From Pogonophryne albipinna (taxonomy: Eukaryota; Chordata; Actinopteri; Perciformes; Artedidraconidae), in contig CM053251.1 in assembly GCA_028583405.1 (NCBI GenBank), positions 1 to 64,000 of the forward strand: a stretch of 64,000 nucleotides of DNA, given 5' to 3'. The notes below the pieces were generated by a model, which was not told where the DNA came from, ran no database searches, and saw only the letters and a list, made by a program, of their open reading frames with translations. Shown in pieces: positions 58,862 to 64,000 of this stretch. The stretch's first letter is position 1; the number at the start of each line of letters is the position of its first letter. The position numbers and the translations under genes were made by a program.

Positions 58862-61789
58862 ATTCAGTGTTTTGTCTGACTTCTGTTAAAGTGAGCTGTT
58901 AGGGACGTTTAGAGCTTGACCTAGTCACCTGGTTGAATACTGCTGGTACCTGAAGGTGTAAACTTACAAAATGAAAAGTGCAATGTGAAAAAGAATTGGC
59001 ATAATTACGGCGTACTACTAGCATTAAGTATTTAAATGTGTGTGAAGTACCTGGAGATAGTCCTGGACCTGATGAGAGCCTTGGAGATGACCATAGAGGG
59101 GGCGGACTGCCGCCGATAACTCTGAGACTTCATCCGCTAAAAACAGACAAAAACACACAATAAATTCATGCAAATTTAAATATTATCTCACCTCTGCATG
59201 TTTGTAATGTGTGTTTGTATACAGTGTGTAACAAAAGGTCATATTAACTCTGTTTACACGTCTTTCTTCGACAGTAGAGAATCAAATATTTAATTTCTGA
59301 TGACCAATATTCATACAGATTGCATCAAAGGAAGATATCTCTGGAAATCAGGTTTTTATAGTGTTTAGCTGTGCAATTTAAAATTACCATTGACTTTATT
59401 ATAGCACTAAACTGAGTCTTCAATGTGCATCAATTTGGATTTTACAAAAAGTAGTAAAAGTGCATCAGAATTTAACTTATGTATCTTGTTTTTCTCCCTT
59501 AATCCCATATAAATGTAAAGACAAAACCCTTACAACGTTTTAATGAAAGCCTTTCCTGCACAACTAAAAAGGCTCCAATCCCACAGAGAGCTGATCTCAG
59601 ACCCTTTTTTTTTTAATCTCGTGTTTCCACTTTCCTCATTCGTTATGTGCAACACATCCATCACACCGCTGGGACCGACGGTGTCCTCCAAAAGGACAGG
59701 AACGTCCGATTGAAGCAGGAGAATTTAAACACGGAGGAATGTCGCAGCATGAAGATTAACCCGGTGGACAACATAGAGCCGTCTGTACCTCGTCCAGCCT
59801 CATCTGTCTCTGCCATGACTCTCCTGACCTCTCTCACACTTCATCTGCACCGTGCACACATGTGTGAAAACTGTGACGCTCATATAGGACTTGTGCAGTG
59901 AACACACTTTAATCCAGGAAATCTCAAGCTAGTCATTTCAAATGAACTAAAGTATGGCACATTGAGACCCTCTTTTGTGTCTTGTTGATTTCATCCTAGT
60001 ATCCCCTTTACCTTTAATTGAATCTCATTGTATTAGGATGTGAGTTCAAAGCCCCTCCTTCCCTGCAGAAATCCGCAACGCCCCTTCTCTCAACATTTTC
60101 AAATCAAACCCTTAAAACTCATCTGTTCAACATCGCCTTTCCAACAATAACTCACTCTCCCCCCCCCCCCCATTAACACTTCCATTTCTGCCCCCTGTTT
60201 TATGTTTATGTTTTTTATGTCTTGTCCTTGTATGTTTCTTTGTAAAGTGACCTTGAGGTTATGAAAGGCGCCATATAAATTCAAGTTATTATTATTATTA
60301 AAGCTAGGTGACTGATTATATAATTGTTATTTCAACGTGTGTCCGATTAACACACTCTGTGGTCACCTAATACTTATGATTAGTATAGTCATTTGTTAAG
60401 ACAGGTAATCCACTTTTTAAGATGTACTTTGAGGCATTTTTTTCCTATTTCATGTATAACTTAATTTCATTTGAACTCTTAAATACATTAGACGTCCCTT
60501 GCAATATCAGCAATTAAAAGCAATAAATAACAAAGAGGCCACAAGAAACATGAATACTAAATGTTATAATCAATTAAAAAAGTAATAATAAGTAATGCTG
60601 ATTAATAAACTATAACAAGAACAACTGGAAGTAAAATAAGATGAAATAAAAATTGTGTTTAGATACAAATGCTTTTCATTGTTCTGCATGTTGTGCCATG
60701 ACGCAATCCAGGAGGATAAAGTCAAACCAATAGCCATGTTTGTCACTAAATAAAAACCAATGTTATTCAAATGTATCCTTAGAGGAACATGAACATTGTG
60801 ATCCATGTTGTGGAGACATTACTGTCTGAACGCATGACATTAAAGTCACTAATGTGTCCGTAAACTTTACAGAATCAAAAGCTCCACAGTGAGAAAAGAT
60901 CAATCCAATCTCCACACATTTGTGGACATTTCACAGTGTAATATCATTGATTTAGCAAGGGTCACACGGTGGTGAGACATTCCTCACTCTGCAGCCACAA
61001 CATATACCTTTCAGTGCTTAGAATAAACTAACATGAACTCACAGCGAGGGTTAATGTAGGGAAACACACCTACTGAAAGCATGTAAAGGATATTCATGTT
61101 TGCTTAACCAAAACACCCTTTTCATGATGTATCTGGTTATAGTACACATTGTTCATGACTGTAATAGATTTGACTGCAATCTAAAATGATTATTATGCGT
61201 TAACAACCATCAAAACTATAATATACTGATGGAAAATAGTCATTATTAAATGCTTTCTAATGTGGTTTGATTGAATTCTGATTGTGTTGCTTACAAGTGC
61301 AGTTTCATGCCTAAAATAACAAGTTGAATATTTGAATATAAGACACTTAAGAATTAAGTAACATGGTTTATGGTTGTTATTTGTTATTATGTACATCATT
61401 ATCCTAAGGACTATTTGACTTGTTTGAGTATCTTTATGGAGGCACATAGGACAAAGCACCCATTCATATTTCAGTTACTTTAAGGACATTTTTATTCTAA
61501 TAACAACTGGTTAGCTATTGTATAGGTAAACAAATATAAAGAAGTTAATTTGTACATGGTGGCTGGAGTTGTGCACTCATATTAAACGCAAATAGATTAG
61601 GAAAAGTGCATGTTAAACCATGACTACATATTAAAATGTATTAATGACATAATGTGCACTCATATTAAACGCAAATAAATGACGAAATGCGCATGTTAAC
61701 CCATGACTATATTACCATGTTAGTGACGTCGATCGACATACCCGTGTGTTTTCCTGCTGCTGCTGCTGCTGCGGAGACATGTCGTCCAT
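43069..61789 (-). CDS. arhgap20: arhgap20-like RhoGAP gene, 16 coding exons, frame disrupted
   Basis: RhoGAP with PH, Ras-association and RhoGAP domains; the mammalian protein links Rap1 to Rho inactivation. Coding exons (minus strand, transcript order): 61789-61742, 59136-59051, 56957-56781, 55505-55356, 55083-55042, 54962-54878, 54704-54627, 54096-54030, 53755-53591, 52398-52227, 52106-51942, 50964-50852, 50525-50333, 49441-49330, 48120-47360, 43758-43069. All have AG/GT borders and phases agree, except for one missing base in the tenth exon. The fifteenth exon shifts frame internally. The start MDDMSPQQ resembles ARHGAP20. Expected intact length is about 1034 codons. Which teleost paralogue it is cannot be told; a TAGAP relative is less likely because PH and RA domains are present. 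Confidence 0.85.
43983..44533. mobile_element. hAT-like element in duplication copy 2
   Basis: The inverted termini are tagggctgctcaatta and taattgagcagcccta. The flanking 8-mers are ctttacac (43975-43982) and ctttaaac (44534-44541), one mismatch. Copy 1 shows the undisturbed target (ctttacactacaggctg) at about 42457. Internal sequence is AT-rich with repeated aatcg motifs and no transposase. Confidence 0.85.
44800..47275 (+). mobile_element. tRNA-derived SINE whose body contains a giant VNTR
   Basis: The head at 44801-44930 has gtggcgactgtggctgcgcg, then gaaggttgtgggttcgatcc (B box), then gcaagatacttaaccctgag and gttgctcccgatggc. The tail at 47200-47275 is gtaaagcgctttgaggggtc through tataagtacagtcaatttac. 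Both are typical of a widespread fish SINE. The middle region has expanded to about 2.2 kb. Short direct repeats (acaat) at 44787-44791 and 47276-47280 fit the empty site seen in copy 1. Confidence 0.85.
44938..47190. repeat. 38/48-bp VNTR inside the SINE
   Basis: The unit is gaatgtgaggtcctagagta followed by aggtacactgctctgtgt (38 bp), with an optional extra gaatgtgtgt (48-bp form). Variants include ggaaca for ggtaca, gtccgag for gtcctag and gtcagg for gaggtc. There are about 50 copies. Minus-strand open frames of repeated YLTLGPHIHTHS type are produced by this repeat. Confidence 0.95.
47360..48120 (-). CDS. arhgap20: arhgap20 exon 15 (C-terminal tail), multiple frame changes
   Basis: It enters in frame with DSWLYPLTDSSYDSLENELD and GSLDSILTLSD, clearly ARHGAP20. 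That frame stops at TGA near 47866. The family motif RRCSEP follows in a second frame (about 47830), then LSGKDKEDEMALTLRKTG and later PPGSSPSSVSS in a third. Finally the original frame returns with SWLKKGRKLSLTQQDN up to the donor at 47359. Exon length (761 nt, plus one base carried in) is a multiple of 3. At least three compensating single-base losses would explain the pattern. Confidence 0.65.
48150..48410 (-). repeat. Inverted copy of the dispersed short repeat (arhgap20 intron)
   Basis: The minus strand shows atatggcaatgaaaaactga, cacaggctcctccaacagaa, an A-rich centre with gtgcaaga and a 3' end near 48150. It is the same family as the plus-strand copies in gart introns. Confidence 0.6.
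48411..49150 (-). mobile_element. LINE (CR1/L2-type) ORF2 3' fragment in arhgap20 intron 14
   Basis: The minus-strand frame 49095-48619 reads VHAFIFSRLDYCNSVFTGLT, KLQLIQNAAARVLTDTKR, VLRSLHWLPVDQRIDFKILL and FSYYAPTIWNKLPKSC. It is followed by a 3' end with gtaaagcactttgaatcgcc and gtgctatataaataaaattg at 48470-48411. It is truncated at its 5' end. Confidence 0.88.
49330..52106 (-). CDS. arhgap20: arhgap20 RhoGAP domain exons
   Basis: Exons 52106-51942, 50964-50852, 50525-50333 and 49441-49330. The catalytic arginine finger is in SWTRGIFRRPAG (first Arg after GIF). Then follow DFLRSIPSSLLCCELHEEWM, LPKENALLLRYLLAMLRGIQ, the conserved NQMTSFNLSVCIAPSMLW and VCELVKFMIEHCQQILGED. A run of eight glutamates from a GAG/GAA repeat lies between helices. 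All four exons are open and in phase with each other. Confidence 0.88.
50563..50660 (+). repeat. Dispersed short repeat copy next to arhgap20 RhoGAP exon
   Basis: attcaaaggttttattgtgc, then cagctacagtgtagaaatgg and aattattctgctgctccaac. The copy starts about 35 bp upstream (in transcript sense) of the acceptor of exon 50525-50333. Confidence 0.65.
51060..51900. other. arhgap20 intron 11, no gene seen
   Basis: AT-rich intron. Two related stretches (ccccccaaaaactaagaatt near 51357 and ccccccaaaaaaactaagaa near 51603) suggest an old internal duplication of about 250 bp. Otherwise nothing is recognised. Confidence 0.4.
52227..52398 (-). CDS. arhgap20: arhgap20 exon 10 with a 1-nt frameshift
   Basis: The 5' part reads SLITWAFWRGSSSHLNELSL and GVLFGQSLSSVC, matching the family. 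The 3' part (LEDTLPKPVM, joining in phase 0 to DMMAFLYHEGSW) is conserved but lies in a different frame. The change sits at about 52250-52256 and equals one missing nucleotide. Without it the exon runs into a stop at its end. It could be a real mutation or an assembly error. Confidence 0.75.
52459..53490. repeat. 1-kb GGTA/GATA tetranucleotide microsatellite (arhgap20 intron 9)
   Basis: About 250 tetranucleotide units, in blocks of ggta and gata with a few interruptions (ggaggta, attggta). On the minus strand it yields a long Tyr-Leu-Pro-Thr / Tyr-Leu-Ser-Ile open frame that merges with exon 10 but is not coding. Its left end is about 60 bp upstream (in transcript sense) of the exon 10 acceptor. 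Confidence 0.97.
53591..54962 (-). CDS. arhgap20: arhgap20 Ras-association domain exons
   Basis: Exons 54962-54878, 54704-54627, 54096-54030 and 53755-53591. The domain reads KTIPLRVYGKGINTFAI, TKTLPVSNSDSTNEVIRLAL, QQFGII, then DFQLWVISKRDNAPYPLIGH and EFPFSIQMSHVRQ. This matches the RA fold and the order in mammalian ARHGAP20, where RA binds Rap1-GTP. A ten-C tract (ten G on the coding strand) encodes three glycines within exon 53755-53591. Confidence 0.82.
55042..56957 (-). CDS. arhgap20: arhgap20 PH domain exons
   Basis: Exons 56957-56781, 55505-55356 and 55083-55042 encode about residues 45-167. Landmarks are FLLHGNAQLKTGMQTQDRHL with FLFSDLLVIAKAK, then MWTAGCMDEVCEGSTNPERS with FVMGWPTCNCVAMF, and the terminal EQKERWLSLLKR containing the conserved PH tryptophan. 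The middle exon contains an in-frame CA repeat encoding Val-Cys-Val-Cys just before MWTA. Confidence 0.85.
55285..55350. repeat. GTGA/GT microsatellite at an arhgap20 splice donor
   Basis: (gtgt)n(gagt)n(gt)n of about 65 bp lies immediately downstream (in transcript sense) of the donor of the PH exon 55505-55356 (GTAAC at 55355-55351). Confidence 0.9.
55530..55745 (+). repeat. Dispersed short repeat, two direct copies flanking a PH exon
   Basis: This copy and the one at about 56982-57215 both contain agctacag-gtagttatgacaa-type sequence, gtgcaacacaataaaacaga, ggaatattg and gttatggatgttctttcaaa-type 3' sequence. They lie on either side of exon 56957-56781 in the same orientation. A shorter copy is at 55226-55285. 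Confidence 0.75.
56356..56713. mobile_element. hAT MITE, 358 bp, perfect 8-bp target duplication
   Basis: The termini cagtgtttctcaaac and tttgagaagcactg are inverted repeats. The duplication atctaacc is at 56348-56355 and 56714-56721. Subterminal ggaccac repeats are typical of this fish and vertebrate MITE type. It sits in the intron just upstream of the PH exon donor side. Confidence 0.9.
57345..57580 (-). mobile_element. LINE 3' tail fragment inside an inverted-repeat arm
   Basis: The minus strand reads FKTQLKTDLFKL near 57575-57530, a typical LINE C-terminus, and ends with gttatgaaaggcgccc-like sequence near 57370. It interrupts the right arm of the inverted pair. Confidence 0.7.
57770..58760. 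other. arhgap20 intron 2, no gene seen
   Basis: Ordinary AT-rich intron sequence with no exon-like frame and no recognised repeat before the TG microsatellite. Confidence 0.45.
58769..58860. repeat. (TG)46 microsatellite
   Basis: Uninterrupted TG run of about 92 bp in arhgap20 intron 2. Confidence 0.97.
59051..59136 (-). CDS. arhgap20: arhgap20 second coding exon
   Basis: Reads RMKSQSYRRQSAPSMVISKA followed by LIRSRTIS, matching the basic, serine-rich RRRSAPS segment of ARHGAP20 ahead of the PH domain. RRQSAPS is a plausible basophilic-kinase or 14-3-3 type site; that is inference. Confidence 0.78.
60030..60302 (+). mobile_element. LINE 3' tail fragment (arhgap20 intron 1)
   Basis: A broken C-terminal coding piece (IRNAPSLNIFKSN, then a stop) is followed by a 3' UTR with cttgaggttatgaaaggcgc and catataaattcaagttatta and a (tta)n tail. 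It is 5'-truncated. Confidence 0.7.
60303..61730. other. arhgap20 intron 1, no gene seen
   Basis: AT-rich intron. A short duplicated phrase (gtgcactcatattaaacgca) occurs near 61573 and 61655, an 80-bp tandem duplication. Nothing else was recognised. Confidence 0.45.
61742..61789 (-). CDS. arhgap20: arhgap20 first coding exon
   Basis: Begins MDDMSPQQQQQQENTR and ends at the donor CGG|GTATGTCG. The second Met aligns with the MSPQQ of mammalian ARHGAP20. The six-glutamine run is encoded by pure CAG repeats and so is likely to vary in length. Upstream exon sequence (to about 61860) is 5' UTR. Confidence 0.8.
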
Positions 61790-62170
61790 CAGCCTCCAGA
61801 CACTCACTGTCCAGCTGCCCTCAGGTGATTCAGCGGGGAAAAGAATACCATTAATGCGCTCCTTCTCCGGGAGAAACGAACCATCCCCAAATCACCGGAA
61901 ACCTTTTTAGCCTGCGCGTAAAATGGAAAACGTGATCAGCGAGGAAGGGAAAATAAGTTTAAAAAAAATCAAAACATACGTATCTCCTTCTCTTTACCAT
62001 CAATGGAAGGTTGTGCTGTAACCAAAAGCACCTCCTGCTGTCTGGATTATCAGATACTGTGCCACTCTCCTAATGCGTATTTACGCACCGAATGGAGGCG
62101 GTGCCAGTACCGCAAAACATACGTCCGTCTATTTTTGGCTCCATTCAATCTGCAGGGCAATCAGATTTAT
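61790..62170 (-). promoter_or_regulatory. arhgap20: arhgap20 5' UTR and probable promoter region
   Basis: Sequence immediately upstream of the ATG at 61789 is GC-richer than the neighbourhood, with CpG in cctgcgcgtaaaatgg and ccggagaaggagcgc on either strand. No TATA box can be assigned with confidence. The transcription start is unknown. Confidence 0.4.
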
Positions 62171-62924
62171 CCGAAAACAAACCAGGCAAAAGAAGGATTA
62201 CTGGGTGAGAGTAGCTGTGTGCTTTGGGGATTACGTTGTATTAAGAAGTCCAACAGCAGTAAAACATTATGTATGGATCAATCTGCAAATCATTGTTGTC
62301 TATTAGCAGAAACAAGAGTAGAGTAGATTCTTCAAAAACATTGCTCAGAATCATTCTTAAGAGAAACATATTCCCCCTGTCCTAAAACAAATGCCAAACT
62401 TACATTATTATTCTTTTTAAATGATCATTAGAACCAAATAATAGTTAAATATACTCCGGTAAAACTACATGGCTTCTCTTGGTGTAGTGAAATAAAAAAA
62501 ACAAATATCAATAAAGGACGTAATAAAAAATAGACAGGAGCATGAACACAATCTAATTGTATAGACACTTTGCAGTAAAGGCAACCCTGACCACAGTCTG
62601 TTTAACATATTGGGCATTAATACGGTAATACGTTGACCTACTTTTATTTACACAGTTAAACTATATGCACAAACTAGAAGGAATCCTGGGAACTTGTTCT
62701 AGCAGAAGTTATTTGGACGGTGATCAGATTAGCTGCAGGCTGAAGCCACATTATTAGATTCAGTGTCTCTGAGAAAACTGACTGCAATGTAGGCCAAAAG
62801 GTTGTAATGTAGGACACATTCACAACATAAATGAAGTGATTATCCTTCAATTAACTCTACAGAGAGACATCTTTGATCTGTGACGCAGATATTAATGTTC
62901 CAAAGCTGTAATTAGTTGGATAAT

Positions 62925-63325
62925 AATAATCTATATTTGAATAGCACCTTGCATACTGAGTGCAGTCCAAAGTGCTTCACATAGACATTTCACAGAACAT
63001 TGATATCAAACAGAATACAGATACCAGTAGGAGACATAAAAACAAACTTAAAATTGAGTAGACATTTCGATTAAAAGGTACAAGAATGAAATTGTGCATT
63101 AAAAGGAGGATAGTGCAAATTCAAAACACAAGTGACAGGTTAAAATGCATCGCAATGCATTGAGAAAGTGCAGCAGAGAGCAGGAGTTTGCTTCCTAAAA
63201 GGCTAAACTGTACAAATGAGTTTTGAGTTTTTTTTTAAAGACTTCCACCGAGCTGGCTTCCCTGATGTCTACAGGCATTTTGTTCCATAGCTTTGGAGCA
63301 TAGCTAATGAAAGCTGCGTCACCAA
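62925..63325 (-). mobile_element. LINE ORF2 C-terminal fragment
   Basis: The minus strand near 63325-63215 reads FGDAAFISYAPKLWNKMPVD followed by IREASSVEVFKKKLKTHLY. It then runs into a 3' UTR ending with gtgaagcactttggactgca near 62965. It is 5'-truncated. Confidence 0.85.
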
Positions 63326-63329
63326 ACTT

Positions 63330-64000
63330 CTTTTTACCGCTGTTTTATAATAACATTAATGGAAAACCATATCCAAGGAAAATGTAGGAAGGAAACACAA
63401 AAGGACCAAGGATTGTTGCCCCAAAACCGATGGTCCTTCTGGAAAAGTGGGCCACAAACTGGGCTAAAGCAGAACAAGGCCAGAAAGTGAAGACGTGGAG
63501 TATTCATTCCCCAAATTGGCCACAATCAGCCCCGTTAAAAGTGGATCACTTCAATGATTACCGTCCCTCGTGTTGGTAATGAGCAGCCTTGGGCATGGCA
63601 AAGAAAAGCAGCGCGCCCCCCTTCGTCGAATCCAAAACGTCCCGCTACAAATACGGTCTTTCCACCCCTAAAGCTGAGAATGCCATCAGTTAAAATGTCA
63701 AATTGTACGCAAACAAAACACAAGTGGAGAGAGACTGAAGAGAGGCAACTTGCAAAAGAAAACGAGGCACTGGAATATTATATGTGCATTACTAACATCA
63801 TATTTATCACCCTTCTTGTTAATACTGGTATATTATAAACACCCATATTTTTAACCTTGGGTTTTTGTTTAATGTGTTGTGTTGTAACACAAAGATAATA
63901 CAGGTTCTTCTGTGTGGACCAGAAAGACAGGAAGAAAGTAAATCTTGCTACGACATATCTTTGTACATCAATACGACATGACCCAATTAACATATCTTGT
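63330..64000. other. Right-edge sequence, no feature recognised
   Basis: Unique-looking AT-rich sequence with only short open frames. Nothing resembles a known protein or repeat. Confidence 0.4.

Overview
This is genomic DNA from a ray-finned (teleost) fish. Protein-coding sequence is split into short exons with GT/AG borders. The three genes recognised match vertebrate families, and the introns are packed with teleost-type repeats: hAT-like elements with 8-bp target duplications, CR1/L2-type LINE tails, tRNA-derived SINEs and very long VNTRs. No bacterial, viral or CRISPR content is seen.

Layout. (1) 1037-7770, minus strand: the 5' part of chn1 (alpha2-chimaerin form), from its first exons through the SH2 domain; the C1 and RhoGAP domains lie beyond the left edge. 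(2) 7973-8046: an intact tRNA-Ile(AAT) between the divergent 5' ends of chn1 and gart. (3) 8.4-12.3 kb: gart upstream region or first intron, with a DNA transposon whose ends flank a minus-strand tRNA cluster (tRNA-His plus two degenerate tRNAs). (4) 12281-33330, plus strand: a complete gart gene, 21 coding exons, 1018 codons, reading frame intact throughout. It encodes the trifunctional GARS-AIRS-GARFT enzyme of de novo purine synthesis and has a candidate intronic poly(A) site right after the GARS domain. (5) 33.3-43.0 kb: the interval between the convergent 3' ends of gart and arhgap20. It holds a tandem array of tRNA-like modules, an inverted partner of part of that array, a minisatellite and two LINE fragments. 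(6) 43069-61789, minus strand: an arhgap20-like Rho GTPase-activating protein gene (PH, RA, RhoGAP, long C-terminal tail), 16 coding exons. One exon carries a 1-nt frameshift and another changes frame several times. (7) 61.8-64.0 kb: upstream of arhgap20, with a LINE remnant.

The three genes do not form a pathway. Gart makes purine precursors in the cytosol; chn1 and arhgap20 both regulate small GTPases. The most unusual material is in the repeats. Four VNTRs have grown inside transposable-element copies, several hAT elements are nested with readable target duplications, and a degenerate array of paired tRNA-like modules lies at 34.3-36.1 kb. Exon borders were assigned by eye from splice sites, frame continuity and remembered family sequence; no alignment or transcript evidence was available.
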